Shown: piece after piece, positions 40,101 through 47,604 of the stretch
Layout of the letters: each line of letters opens with the position of its first letter
Numbering within the stretch: the stretch's first letter is position 1
Source: Enterocloster clostridioformis
Lineage (GTDB): Bacteria; Bacillota; Clostridia; Lachnospirales; Lachnospiraceae
Direction: 5' to 3'
DNA: 64,000 bases
Assembly (NCBI RefSeq): GCF_020297485.1
Contig: NZ_JAIWZC010000001.1
Coordinates: 2,418,001-2,482,000 of the forward strand
Translations under genes and position numbers: made by a program
The notes under the pieces: generated by a model
What the model saw: the letters and a program-made list of their open reading frames with translations, nothing else
What the model was told of the DNA's origin: nothing
Databases searched by the model: none

Positions 40101-43100
40101 CCGCCCCCTGGGGATATCCGGTCAGGGTGATATCATATCCATTTTCAGTTTTGTAGCTCTCTACAATAAAATTATTCCAGGAGCCGTCTGCATCCATGGA
40201 ATTATAATCGGACAAGCCGCCTGATATGCGGGCCTGTCCGGCCTCATGTATCCTGCTGACCGCATCCTGAGTCCGGTTGCTTTCCTTTAAGGAAATGCCG
40301 CTGACAGACAATTCATATCCCTCTGACCTGCTAAGCTCCATAACATAATAGCTGCCCATAATAAGGGGCCGCCCAATCCACTGTTCTCCATTTAAAGACA
40401 CATAGTCGGGATAAACATCTGTGCCGAATCCCTGGTCCGATGAGGTGATGGACGAACCATTATAAAGATTTTCAGGTCCGGCGGCATTCTCCGGTGATAT
40501 TATGTTTCCGTCATCATCCAGCCTGGACCCTGGTTTTTCCGTGTATGCCAGGAAAGAGGCATTTCCCTGTTTATCCGTGGCGGCTACGGCTGTCAAATCA
40601 TTCTGGTTATAAACAGTACCTGATTTGCCATCCGGGTGAATGATATCCTGGGCCGCAAACAGGCCATAGACAGCGCCCTCCAGTGTGGCATCCCCCTGGG
40701 TCAGTCCGTAACTTCTGTCCCCGTCCGCGCGGTGCAGCTCTAAGTCCCTTTTATTGATGTGCAGCCTGCCCTCTGTCCGATGATTCCAGACCTTAAAGGT
40801 GTAGAGTATAGTATCCGGTTTCCCATAGCCCGATACATCCATGGATCCCAGGTCATCGTCCATAAACGACGGCAGGGACACGGTTATGGAGTCGTCGTCA
40901 TCCTCTTCTCCTGAAAACAGGGACCTGATAAACCGCACTGCACGGTTTTCTTCCCCATCCGGTTCTCCGGTATCTTTCTCAGTGTCTTCCAGGAAATATT
41001 CAAATTCAACCGCGCCATAGGATGGTGAGACTGGCTTTCTGGCATATTCATATTCTTCATATATTTCACTTTGAACGCCATCCTCTCCATCCCTATCACC
41101 TTGAACGGCTCTGCTCTGATTTTCTTTATCAGAATTCCTCTCAGCTTCATCCAGGATATCCGCGGTATCTGTGGTGTTGTCTTTTATGTCCTGCATATCC
41201 TTATCTGTGCTGTTTTCTGTGTCCTCATCTATATTTTCCCTTGCAATGCCGTTTTTCTGAGTTTCCGTATCTTCTGGTTTCTTTTGGGTTTGATGTTTGA
41301 AATTATCTGTGTGTGCTTCTGATGAAATGCCGGAAAATAGAATGGTTCTCCCATGTCCTGATTTTAATAGATTTGGTGGTGGGGACACCGGCGATTTGGC
41401 CTGAAGATTCCCGTTTTTATCCGCCTCACTTTCCTGACTTTCATTGCCGTCCTCATCCTGCCCCCCGTTTCCGGGTGTGCCTTCATCCTCCCCTTGTGTT
41501 CCATCTCCATCCTCCTGTTCCCCCGCGCTGCCGGAAGCATTTTCCTGTTCCTGAGAAATACCGCCGTCAACGGCTTCCTTTAACGGAACATCTGCCTTCT
41601 TCTTTTCCTTCTTATCTCCCAATAGGCTGAATATACTGCGCTGTTCCTCAAGCTCCATCTCCTGACCATCCGGAACCGGATATTTGTAAGACCTTCTTTC
41701 TCTCATTGCCGCCACATACGTGTATACAGGCTCAATTGCCTTTCCCACAAACGAGCTGGGCCTATATACAGCTGCACGGGCATTTCCTCCCGCCTGGGCG
41801 GATGACAGCAGGACATTTTCTATCTCCTTGTCATCGCTGTGCTTTCCGTGGAGAATATATCCTGTCCGCGCCGTCTTTTCCTGTAAATGATAACTGTACT
41901 CCAATTCTATGAACCGTTCATATGTCTCATCCCTGTCCGCCAGCATGGCTTCCATAGCCGATGTGTCCTGTTCACGGTTATCCTCATCATGGTTCGGGGC
42001 ATGGAAATCGCATGTGGCTGCGCACAATTCCTGTTCTGCCCTCCACTGCCCGCGAAGCCGGTCATTTTCCTCATCACAGCTGCAATCCTCATCCTCCTCG
42101 TGGTCGCATTCAATCCATTCCGGGGCAGGATGGCCCATGCAGTATGTTTTGCTGTAATTATAATATCTGGCATCGCTGTGCCTGGCATATCCATCTGTAT
42201 CCGTGGTCAGGATGTCACAGATATAATTGTTTTCCGGTTCCGGCGACATGCAGTTTATATAGACCTGTCCGCTGGTCCCATCCGGTTCGCCTTCCTCATA
42301 CCCCTGCTCATTTACCTGGGAAAAATCAAAATCTTCCCACACGTTGAATACAGTTCCCTCTAGCGGCTGATTCGTCTCGGCACAATATTTCTCCAAATCG
42401 ATGTTATAAGTGCTCTCAAATGTTTCAGAATGGCGGTATAACTCCAAATTACCGCTGCCCGGCATGACCGCATCTGTTCCAACTGAAAAGGAGACAGATG
42501 CCATGGGGCGGCTAAAATCCAGCCATCCCAACTGCTTCTGAAAGTTTTCGGAAGCGGCCGGGGTAAATATATAAGCGTAAAAGCGGTTTTCGATTCCCTG
42601 GATTTGTGCAGACTCAATTGTTCCCTGGGGTTCCTGGTTTCCATTGTACTGAAATGTCACACTTCTGCCATCCGGCGCCAGTTGATATGACCACTGATTA
42701 TCCGGAAAGGACCAGGAAGCACTCTGAAGCTGCGGACAGCTGCTGATATCCAATGTTAGCTCATAATGTCCGTCTTTCAGGACCATTTTCTGGACAGAAC
42801 CAGCCCACGCAGGCAGTAAAGAACTGCCCGTACCATTATACTCGGCTTCCCCTTCCAGGATGTGGGCCTTCATTTCCTCAAAATAGGCCATAACCATGGG
42901 ATCCCCATTCATTACTGCCTGGAACTTTTCCATGGCCTGCTTCTGCAATGCCCAGTTATGTTCATATCCATTCATGCATCCCCAGTAATAGACCTGGACG
43001 ACCCCATAGCGCGCCGGAACATAATAGTTATCCGATACCAGCCACTCATAGGCAAGCACCATGGGCAGATAACGCTCAAACGGCCCAATGACGGGAACCG

Positions 43101-43395
43101 GCTTCCCCGGCTCCACATAATATTGCTCATATTTCGCCGGACTTCCGTCCGGAAGTTTGTGGCCTTCCTGTATGCATAATGCCGGCAGGGCTCCCGCGCC
43201 TTCCCCCACCTGGTAAATGTTCATATCCCGGTGTGTCCTTCCAAATGCATTCAGGTTCTTACCCCGGAACACCTGGCGGTATGGGTTCAAATTAATTAGA
43301 TCCCCGGCTCCGCTGGTGGTCCGTACTGCCGTACATACCAATACTGTTGCAAGAAATAACGCCATCACGCGTTTCAATGTATTCCTTATCCTCAT
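31105..43395 (-). CDS. Thioester/Cna-B adhesin fused to a class B sortase
   Basis: A single 4096-residue reading frame. Signal peptide about 1-28. An N-terminal thioester domain has C74 (ALCIQEG) and Q134 (VVQVYYWG), the expected cross-link pair. Residues about 585-775 are acidic low complexity. Many Cna-B/SpaA-like modules (E-x-x-APxGY endings such as ETKAPNGY, EIQAPEGY) run from about 320 to 3530. A wall-sorting-like VRTGDDLP, helix and KRKK stand near 3546-3580. Instead of ending, the chain continues: helix (about 3590-3605), a 190-residue outer domain, two helices (3800-3850), then a SrtB-like domain with LYGHNM near 3985 and STCYG near 4078. The usual catalytic Arg (R-F/Y-V-V) reads Q-Y-L-I-V. 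ATG 43395 has GGAGGAG upstream; GTG 43425 is an alternative. Confidence 0.9.
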   Translation of the reverse strand: MRIRNTLKRVMALFLATVLVCTAVRTTSGAGDLINLNPYRQVFRGKNLNAFGRTHRDMNIYQVGEGAGALPALCIQEGHKLPDGSPAKYEQYYVEPGKPVPVIGPFERYLPMVLAYEWLVSDNYYVPARYGVVQVYYWGCMNGYEHNWALQKQAMEKFQAVMNGDPMVMAYFEEMKAHILEGEAEYNGTGSSLLPAWAGSVQKMVLKDGHYELTLDISSCPQLQSASWSFPDNQWSYQLAPDGRSVTFQYNGNQEPQGTIESAQIQGIENRFYAYIFTPAASENFQKQLGWLDFSRPMASVSFSVGTDAVMPGSGNLELYRHSETFESTYNIDLEKYCAETNQPLEGTVFNVWEDFDFSQVNEQGYEEGEPDGTSGQVYINCMSPEPENNYICDILTTDTDGYARHSDARYYNYSKTYCMGHPAPEWIECDHEEDEDCSCDEENDRLRGQWRAEQELCAATCDFHAPNHDEDNREQDTSAMEAMLADRDETYERFIELEYSYHLQEKTARTGYILHGKHSDDKEIENVLLSSAQAGGNARAAVYRPSSFVGKAIEPVYTYVAAMRERRSYKYPVPDGQEMELEEQRSIFSLLGDKKEKKKADVPLKEAVDGGISQEQENASGSAGEQEDGDGTQGEDEGTPGNGGQDEDGNESQESEADKNGNLQAKSPVSPPPNLLKSGHGRTILFSGISSEAHTDNFKHQTQKKPEDTETQKNGIARENIDEDTENSTDKDMQDIKDNTTDTADILDEAERNSDKENQSRAVQGDRDGEDGVQSEIYEEYEYARKPVSPSYGAVEFEYFLEDTEKDTGEPDGEENRAVRFIRSLFSGEEDDDDSITVSLPSFMDDDLGSMDVSGYGKPDTILYTFKVWNHRTEGRLHINKRDLELHRADGDRSYGLTQGDATLEGAVYGLFAAQDIIHPDGKSGTVYNQNDLTAVAATDKQGNASFLAYTEKPGSRLDDDGNIISPENAAGPENLYNGSSITSSDQGFGTDVYPDYVSLNGEQWIGRPLIMGSYYVMELSRSEGYELSVSGISLKESNRTQDAVSRIHEAGQARISGGLSDYNSMDADGSWNNFIVESYKTENGYDITLTGYPQGAEFYEIKTGTETKTYRAVLGSSLQMKVDDQGRPVYQTAKGGEYKIGTDGNPIIRSDTATGSGTEERIPYGETLPYRFRTAPYPSGTAVPADMSKWGQAIEPHYLSEQINGMLEQIGYRPVSDTSPWTKIRLSGQTNAQAAEEIMDWYTVHNFFDCGSVEDIYEMEGSFFALLRHDYSLADAAFPAVYDSVNRKLYVRKTAEVSGGLAGMVGYWIEYQKGEYSLKSAVVSVGEKREINTAIPFGSNIEAAAETVYQPLYETYREGDIVLDREGNPIPLLERVYEYEDRTETYETDKLEPVSAVYDGATGSYVIHVENSMDWSDRTEPVYTEFRVVTKEKSIDWEGEELPYSQYLTDIAGVGVSAFAAVPPLDEGSYVVFQALNYPGQNQPVQEAGTGSGPLLVLQRVIKQSVKVTKDISQSSYDGVNTYGAVHNDPLTVLLGLFKGDGSSQGAKLLSQFKFKAYLKSNLENIFVDSAGSIISEDIGTADFKGDVQKIFLPPKDGNGQRLLETKEDGSYDYTKFFDAMYAAVQVEKGKKPQEAIRQFAVDYYDIDTYKMEILAAEPGLNSDAAYEKALLRAVKEAGSYLSVFTGLDDRLAIAWDSDAGGGADNDVTTLQCNTRNGKDDYYNHSIMLAYGTYVIVEQVPADVDRELANRHFTRDYPREITLPFVPDIGRDEGTGEADVNYQTGSPYFRYDSTDTPEDLIRKYKIRFNEETHIIQANGQDGRFEIYKYGLDKDVRPGRSLTSQAPYEEEYMDGGNNAVKGYYAGYTSQSEDAGIMDGVVYDGYETADGQMEVRDQVAAMKGMQTAIDGKFASMLVPWTVLPPAVDRINPDTGNVETLIPSGTGGDFNFVAFAQEDFEDEYYNSRLRIEKLDSETGDSIIHDGALFKIYAAKRDVEKKGMSTVAGSGNVLYGEAVDWRGNPVTDADGKRILYPRVGKNNGSTDDLPVRLDKEGIPQYDESQLIRQEDQEGNETGIFRAYSTIREIVIDGQVKKVPVGYIETYKPLGAGAYVLVEIQAPEGYVKSRPVAFEVYADSVSFYREKRNTDGTTDGWEEDTAVKYQYAIPVAGSTNKVRTRTVSRIKVEDYPSRMEIHKVEDGDSLVGNQNILQKTDAQGMAETSGGFEENVTVNDAGDRLAYKVSGRKEKLEERGDVRDIVYNPETMQWDGYVTKPFDEYSEHIVEGTEKALKAMPGVKPLYLPDGTFSGRGIRFDISVSGAGLSLYHAIEIEKTGEHVYKGVSATVKDGRVTGITDTNTGTHKEIRVVGEENSPGNAMKTHKASWNVWDTVIVDNAPVNLYFYDLNQVDTREDPDTGELLVLDKKGNPLCFADSVTGMAYVYDDYGRMLAYTVDDEGNKILVKSIQVRKDENGQTIYENKTTVDDENGLPIYYTGKNVAAKDESWTTDNSMDSYGTPETSGAGHSIARLPFGAYILEEQGVPYDQGYIQARHMGLILRDTDEVQKYFMQNEFTKTAFAKLDVRTQKEVRGAVMTLYRAGLDSDGSPLKEQDGIYKKGQVYASWISGYQYDDNGNMKMDEHGEPVTTTEPHWIDHIPVGYYVLEETICPYEQGYVQSEAVNIDVLETGDVQSFEMEDDFTSIDILKYDTRNGDVIYGDSEAYLTLYRPILDEKGFPVLENGIPRYDETGRIFTFRAATYKDGQEVAATGRVVPDAGGNHPIIKYDYDFREIPGTYQGRYYYTEQGTVRLEYLPVGNYVLAETENPEGYATADPILINIEEKGHLKEIQYFKMGDKPLELEVSKADITGGKEVNGAKLAIYPVDERGNVSEMPLVLHQPSEDGQYQDIEAVWISGLDGRYTKEDEYQGLIPPGFQPGDLKPHILEYIPEGDYILREITTPYGFLQSVDIPFTITDSRILQKTEMTDEIPDGILRIIKSDSDQPDEKLQGAEFCLVNQTTGSICGTVTTDQQGQAQFGPQPIGYVDRDGNFKPYTYVCSETKAAPGHMLTLEPYEFQFHYRNELTDIIVCEYNPANDTNRVVTDKLSGDTEEMLEGAVLRIERRTESGWKTAEEWTTGRQGHYTKNLSAGEYRLVEVKAPEGYELQETPVEFTIRDGMTEIPRLVMRNYTTIVDVEKTSAETGNLLGGARLQLIDKSDGKVVREWTSEAGSGQRFYGLKPGTYIIHELQAPSGYERTEDREIVVKDWTGTEGPEMGRGDDKVLHNMVQVFRFENRTASSSGGGNRPRPKVEYITFKKTDVSGRVLRGAEFTFYDQTGRAIGTSVSDSTGTFRIRRPENGTYTFRETKAPNGYALNPDIFSFTVNGSDVIRGTYEVVDKELEFTITKLDGDSGLPLMGARFRIEKGVSGVADKGLETEGEGGTEAVTGADGTFTYHSATPGLYVIRETEAPQGYQLADEVYEFTLDAVGRILGGAMTQDGAVMQDGIITQDGIIIYNWKEKPPVRKIGSITAVYQAGNRFGKGTYHFGSGHRDTVRTGDDLPVAAAAAMTVLCVAGFSMCLRMKRKKEWSQGRKWMVFILILIPITIYLAFDVMAEETDTLSVSGKMIYTSMEDIEPVPQTAWILARDDISGKERNVLLPLVSYHFSDKHWEDGFRLDLTVADYDAGFYEVGGVRIEARKEDIRESLTSHETEILSQAGLDSEAYRIEQFQWNGEIYEKDGVLCRNLTAVGRKLVADCTAVYGGEISRSVFLDDIEGDDESGQIGYSGIDERYVVKNSVRPLFSGITAFVVGICSVVLIAAVALTMIKRTRPYGMAVAMFMFFAGVVFSLRFLVKTGLDYADGRRGYRMVQDEAYGREVKEIREGYAAEAVDVNGEGYSDEVRYTDGKENPKGNSACGKPDLNEAALVSINPEYQFWLSVPGTEIDYPVVRHEDNEYYLNHNFYQEQHISGCVFADSSAVPLAVDNTVLYGHNMKDGSMFADLKKYGEEAFFRENPVIQVFYRGKWLECPIFSCQLRHQSDAGAYGTNFMEEEWLPYLEKMGAASLYETGIIPEGDEKLITLSTCYGKDQYLIVQALLHGM

Positions 43396-43723
43396 TTTTT
43401 CTCCTCCGGTAAAAAAACTTTGCACTACATGCCTCCTCTGTCCCGGCTGCGGGATTTCCCATCCATTATCCAGGCTCCATCGTCATTCCGCCACCAACGC
43501 CCGTTGCCAACCTGCATCCGCTGACCGGCATAAACTGACCGGCATAAACCGGCTTTACTGCCATAATTCTCTCGATGTTTTTCTTTTCGTTATTTTTCTT
43601 CCTGTTATTCTTCTTCCTGTATCCCTTTGCCCGCCGCTGCCCTTAAGTTTGTTTCTGGCAATTCATCCCTTCACCTGCAGAGGTGGGAAATTTCCGCTTC
43701 TTCTGTTAAAATGAATATTCCGG

Positions 43724-43757
43724 GCGCACAAAATAATTTCAAAGCGTGCAAAATAAT
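43724..43757. repeat. Direct repeat upstream of the adhesin
   Basis: GCGCACAAAATAAT (43724-43737) and GCGTGCAAAATAAT (43744-43757) repeat with a 20-bp period, two helical turns. This may be a protein-binding site. Confidence 0.45.
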
Positions 43758-44029
43758 ATGCTTCAATTTTAAGATACATATAATCTCTCTGATTTTTTCA
43801 AGAATATTGATTTACGAACGTGACTGACTACTGATAAACAGCGCTGACTTTAGGAAACTGAGAAACTAACAGATATCATAAAAACACACCTCTATATCCT
43901 GAATAACACACGAAAACACACACCACCACCTTTTTCAATTATTCCTGCGTGAAAAACGGCTGAACCAGCCAAATGACCATAAAACTGCAAATAAGAATCC
44001 TGCACAGAGATTTCCATGCGATTTTATAT

Positions 44030-44059
44030 AGAATACCATATATACCCTTAAAACGTCAA
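44030..44059 (-). promoter_or_regulatory. Possible promoter of the adhesin-sortase gene
   Basis: TTGACG (44054-44059), an 18-base spacer and TATTCT (44030-44035) on the minus strand. It is the best match upstream of the adhesin but lies 635 bases from the start codon, so the assignment is tentative. Confidence 0.4.
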
Positions 44060-44193
44060 TACCCAACTCTTTTTCTTTCTCTCTTGTTTCCATAGCCCTC
44101 TTTCCGTTGAATAAATGTAATAATAAATTCCGTTATTTTTTCAAATGGAAATTAACTCCCCTGCCTGCCCGCCCCAGCTATTGACAAAGAGCC

Positions 44194-44249
44194 AAAAAGC
44201 CGGCATCCAGGGTGTTCTGTCCGCTACAGACAGTCCCCGGATACCGGCT
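44194..44249 (-). terminator. Terminator of the nfn operon
   Basis: AGCCGGCATCCAGGG (44199-44213) pairs with CCCCGGATACCGGCT (44235-44249), allowing G-U pairs, and is followed on the minus strand by five T. It lies 26 bases past the end of the nfnB-like gene. Confidence 0.85.
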
Positions 44250-44275
44250 CTCTACATTTCAGATTCCATATTTAC

Positions 44276-45664
44276 TTATTTATTTCCATTGAGATACTCA
44301 TCGATTCCTCTTGCACCTGCACGGCCTGCCTCCATGGCAAGGATTACGGTTGCAGCGCCTGTTACGGCATCGCCGCCTGCGTATACGCCTTCCTTGGTGG
44401 TCTTCCCGTTGCTCTCATCTGCAATGATACATTTCCACTTGTTGGTCTCAAGGCCCTCTGTGGTGGAAGATATAAGTGGGTTTGGTGAGGTTCCAAGGGA
44501 CATGATGACAGCGTCCACGTCGATGGTGTAATCAGATCCGGCAACCTCTACCGGTCTGCGGCGGCCTGATGCATCCGGCTCGCCTAATTCCATCTTGCGC
44601 ACTACCATTCCCTTAACCCAGCCGTTGTCGTCGGTCAGAATCTCTACCGGATTGGTCAGCAGGTTGAAGATGATTCCCTCTTCCTTGGCATGATGTACTT
44701 CCTCCACACGGGCAGGCAGCTCGGCTTCACTTCTTCTGTACACTATATGCACCTCCGCACCCAGACGAAGTGCTGTTCTGGCAGCATCCATGGCAACGTT
44801 TCCGCCGCCTACAACCGCCACCTTCTTGCCCAGGTAAATTGGCGTATCGTAATCATCGCGGAAGGCCTTCATCAGGTTGCTTCTGGTCAGATACTCGTTA
44901 GCGGAGAATACGCCGTTGGCGTTCTCGCCCGGAATTCCCATAAACTTGGGAAGTCCTGCGCCGGAACCGATGAATACGGCCTTATAGCCTTCCTCATCCA
45001 TCAGCTCGTCTATGGTCACGGATTTTCCGATGATAACATTGGTCTCAATCTTAACGCCCAGCTTCCTTACGTTGTCGATTTCAGGCCGTACTACGCCGGA
45101 CTTGGGAAGACGGAATTCAGGAATTCCGTATGTAAGCACGCCGCCTGGCTCATGAAGGGCTTCAAAAATGGTTACTTCGTATCCCATCTTTGCGAGGTCG
45201 CCCGCGCAGGTAAGTCCTGCAGGGCCGGAACCGATTACAGCTACCTTGATGCCGTTGGTTTTCTCCGGCTTAGCCGGTACGAATCCGTTTTCCCTGGACC
45301 AGTCCGCCACGAAACGCTCCAGTTTTCCGATGGAGATAGGCTCGCCTTTGATGCCGCGGATACATTTACCCTCGCACTGGCTCTCCTGCGGGCATACACG
45401 TCCGCATACTGCTGGCAGGGCGCTGGATTCTGCTATGGTATTTGCCGCATCCTCAAATTTTCCTTCTTTTACTTCTGCAATGAACTTTGGAATGTTGATG
45501 GCAACCGGGCATCCCTGGATACATTTGGCATTCTTACAGTTAATGCAGCGGGAAGCTTCTTCCTGTGCCTCTTCCTGGTTATATCCCAGACATACTTCCT
45601 TGAAATTCGTTGCCCTTTCCTTTGGGTCCTGTTCCCTTACGGGTATCTTCTTTAATACGTCCAT
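44276..45664 (-). CDS. nfnB: NADPH-dependent oxidoreductase, NfnB/GltD-like large subunit
   Basis: A 462-residue flavoprotein homologous to the glutamate synthase small subunit. The N-terminus has two four-cysteine groups (CINCKNAKCIQGCP and CGRVCPQESQCEGKC) for 4Fe-4S clusters; two dinucleotide-binding motifs follow, VIGSGPAGLTCAG (FAD) and VVGGGNVAMDAART (NADPH), and a late MSLGTSPNP and YAGGDAVTGAATV. No glutamate synthase large subunit is nearby; instead the partner gene is an NfnA-like protein, overlapping by one base (TAATG). Together they fit the electron-bifurcating NADH-dependent reduced ferredoxin:NADP+ oxidoreductase of anaerobes. A GltD-type role remains possible but is less likely. 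Confidence 0.9.
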   Translation of the reverse strand: MDVLKKIPVREQDPKERATNFKEVCLGYNQEEAQEEASRCINCKNAKCIQGCPVAINIPKFIAEVKEGKFEDAANTIAESSALPAVCGRVCPQESQCEGKCIRGIKGEPISIGKLERFVADWSRENGFVPAKPEKTNGIKVAVIGSGPAGLTCAGDLAKMGYEVTIFEALHEPGGVLTYGIPEFRLPKSGVVRPEIDNVRKLGVKIETNVIIGKSVTIDELMDEEGYKAVFIGSGAGLPKFMGIPGENANGVFSANEYLTRSNLMKAFRDDYDTPIYLGKKVAVVGGGNVAMDAARTALRLGAEVHIVYRRSEAELPARVEEVHHAKEEGIIFNLLTNPVEILTDDNGWVKGMVVRKMELGEPDASGRRRPVEVAGSDYTIDVDAVIMSLGTSPNPLISSTTEGLETNKWKCIIADESNGKTTKEGVYAGGDAVTGAATVILAMEAGRAGARGIDEYLNGNK

Positions 45665-46554
45665 TATTCCTCACCTCCGCAGTTTCCGCATCCGCCGTGA
45701 TGGGTAGCTCCCTCACGCAGCCGTAAGATGGCCCTGCCCTCTTCTGTCTTGTACATCTGCTGGCGCTTCATAGCCTGGTCAAAATCTACCAGATGGCCGT
45801 CAAACTCAGGTCCGTCCACACATGCGAACTTCACTTCCCCGCCAACGCTTACACGGCAGGCGCCGCACATTCCTGTACCGTCCACCATGATTGGGTTCAT
45901 GCTGACGATGGTTGGTATTCCCAGCTCCTTGGTGAGCCTGCAGACAAATTTCATCATAATCATAGGTCCGATGGCAACGCAGACATCGTACTTCTTGCCC
46001 TGGTTCTCCACCAAATCCTTAACAACGTCGGTTACCATGCCCTTGCGTACATAGGAACCGTCATCTGTGGTAATATAAAGGTTTCCTGCAACGGATCTCA
46101 TTTCCTCTTCCAAAATCAGCATATCCTTGGTCTTGGCGCCTTCTACTACATCCACGTCAATGCCGCGCTCTTTCAGCCATTTTACCTGTGGGTAAACAGG
46201 CGCGCTGCCCACGCCGCCGGCCACAAAGAGATAACGTCTCTTCTTCACCTCCTCCAGGTCATCCTTCACGAATTCGGAAGGCTGTCCCAGCGGACCTACG
46301 AAATCTGCAAAGCTGTCCCCGGCCTTCAGTCCGGCCATGCGCTCTGTGGATGCTCCCACAATCTGGAATACTATGGTTATCAGGCCCTTCTCACGGTCAT
46401 AGTCACAGATGGTTAACGGGATTCTCTCTCCTGCTTCGTCCATCTTGACAATAACAAATTCGCCTGGTTGACAGGCCCTGGCTATACGCGGTGCCTCCAC
46501 GTCCATCAGATATATCTTATCTGCCAGGCATTCTGATTTTACAATCTTATACAT
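45664..46554 (-). CDS. nfnA: NfnA-like ferredoxin-NADP+ reductase small subunit
   Basis: A 296-residue FAD/NAD-binding protein of the dihydroorotate dehydrogenase electron-transfer/sulfide dehydrogenase type. The flavin domain is followed by the NAD-binding AGGVGSAPVYPQVKWL segment; the C-terminal GTGMCGACRVSVGG...FACVDGPEF provides 2Fe-2S ligands, and the tail ends GGCGNCGGEE. It would take electrons from NADH and pass them to NfnB. I chose ATG 46554, where the family starts (MYKIVKSECL) and where GGAGGAG lies six bases upstream; the frame is open further, to 46671, without support. Confidence 0.9.
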   Translation of the reverse strand: MYKIVKSECLADKIYLMDVEAPRIARACQPGEFVIVKMDEAGERIPLTICDYDREKGLITIVFQIVGASTERMAGLKAGDSFADFVGPLGQPSEFVKDDLEEVKKRRYLFVAGGVGSAPVYPQVKWLKERGIDVDVVEGAKTKDMLILEEEMRSVAGNLYITTDDGSYVRKGMVTDVVKDLVENQGKKYDVCVAIGPMIMMKFVCRLTKELGIPTIVSMNPIMVDGTGMCGACRVSVGGEVKFACVDGPEFDGHLVDFDQAMKRQQMYKTEEGRAILRLREGATHHGGCGNCGGEE

Positions 46555-46628
46555 GGTTCTCCTCCTAGTAATATATACTCGCGTCCTCAGCTGGTGTTCC
46601 GCCGCGCGTCCGGACGTGACATTCATTG

Positions 46629-47540
46629 TTATTCCACCCGTATCCGGTAGCTCTTCTGCCAGTTTTCCCATCCGGGCAACGATATGATTCCCCTTCTGTC
46701 CTTCAATTCCCCCTTATATCCATCTGATGCGCAGATACCGTACCATGGTTCCAGACATACAAAGGGATGGGTGGCCTCCATTGTCCATATTCCCAAATAC
46801 GGGAAATCGCTGCATTCCAACGTCACATAGGGGCTTCCATCCACAATCAGGCTTACGCTGCTGACCTGTGCTTCATCAAACATATATGTAAGAGCTGTAT
46901 CGAAAAATCCTTTTGTCAGCGGCACCCGGCCCTCTGACAGCTTTAAATCTCCCTGAAGTTCTTCCTTCTCATAGCCCTTTGCATTAGGCGCAAGATAATG
47001 GAGACAATCCGTAAACTGCCCCTCCCTGCACCCTCTCCGGTTAAATTCAAAGGTGAAATCGTATATGCTCTTCCCTTCCGGCACCTGAAAAGCAGGATGT
47101 CCGCCCATCATAAACAGCATCTCTCCCGAATCCGTATTGGTGACCTTCCACATGACCTCGATGGTCCTGCCTTCCAGCCTGTGTCCAATCTCCACCTCAA
47201 AATGGAACGGATACTTCTCATATGTCTCCGGCGTGTCCTTCAAACGGAACCAGCATTCGTCCATATCACAGAGAAGGGGTTCAAAATCCATATCCCTTGC
47301 AAAGCCGTGGGGCGTCATGCTGTATTCTTTCCCATCATGGACATACGTCCCCTCATAACATTTTCCCACAAACGGAAAAAGCACAGGTGCGTGTCTGTCC
47401 CACACAGACGGTTCAGCGCGCCAAAGCACTTCGCGGTCCGCCTTCTTGTCATAAATCCTGGTAAGTTCTGCACCGTGGCGGGCAACAGTAACTAGAAGCT
47501 TATCATTTTCAAGTGTAAATAATGTTCCATCCTGTTTCAC
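46629..47540 (-). CDS. Aldose 1-epimerase family protein (LacX/YeaD-like)
   Basis: A 303-residue protein with the galactose mutarotase beta-sandwich fold. Recognisable parts are GAELTRIYDKKADREVLW, LFPFVGKCYEGTY, TPHGFARDMDFE with its His, GGHPAFQVP with a second conserved His, and CLEPWYGICAS. It probably interconverts anomers of a hexose or hexose phosphate; the substrate is not known. The start is GTG 47540 with a GGGGGAA site. It has its own promoter (47605-47633) and an operator-like inverted repeat. The nfn genes follow after 74 bases, so read-through is possible. Confidence 0.85.
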   Translation of the reverse strand: MKQDGTLFTLENDKLLVTVARHGAELTRIYDKKADREVLWRAEPSVWDRHAPVLFPFVGKCYEGTYVHDGKEYSMTPHGFARDMDFEPLLCDMDECWFRLKDTPETYEKYPFHFEVEIGHRLEGRTIEVMWKVTNTDSGEMLFMMGGHPAFQVPEGKSIYDFTFEFNRRGCREGQFTDCLHYLAPNAKGYEKEELQGDLKLSEGRVPLTKGFFDTALTYMFDEAQVSSVSLIVDGSPYVTLECSDFPYLGIWTMEATHPFVCLEPWYGICASDGYKGELKDRRGIISLPGWENWQKSYRIRVE

Positions 47541-47571
47541 TATATATTCCCCCGTTCTCCTGTTTTTTAAG

Positions 47572-47603
47572 AAGCTTGTGAGAATTTACCCTCGCACAAG
47601 CTT
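47572..47603. promoter_or_regulatory. Operator-like inverted repeat before the mutarotase gene
   Basis: AAGCTTGTG (47572-47580) and CACAAGCTT (47595-47603) are perfect nine-base arms 14 bases apart, starting two bases downstream of the -10 element. No T-run follows on the minus strand, so this is more likely a repressor site than a terminator. Confidence 0.55.
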
Positions 47604-47604
47604 T

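Larger units (their letters stand above)
43396..44193. other. Long untranslated region upstream of the adhesin-sortase gene
   Basis: About 800 bases with no credible gene. It holds a possible minus-strand promoter (44030-44059), a 14-base direct repeat (43724-43757), and near 43530-43550 a short TTATGCCGGTCAG repetition close to the gene. If the promoter is right, the leader is about 630 bases long. I compared it by eye with c-di-GMP riboswitch consensus motifs, which often precede adhesins in Clostridia, and found no convincing match. Confidence 0.5.

Noticed and set aside
43396..44000. Possible c-di-GMP riboswitch in the adhesin leader
   Set aside because: Short pieces such as GCAAAGG and GAAACAA occur, but not in the order or spacing of the GEMM-I or GEMM-II consensus.
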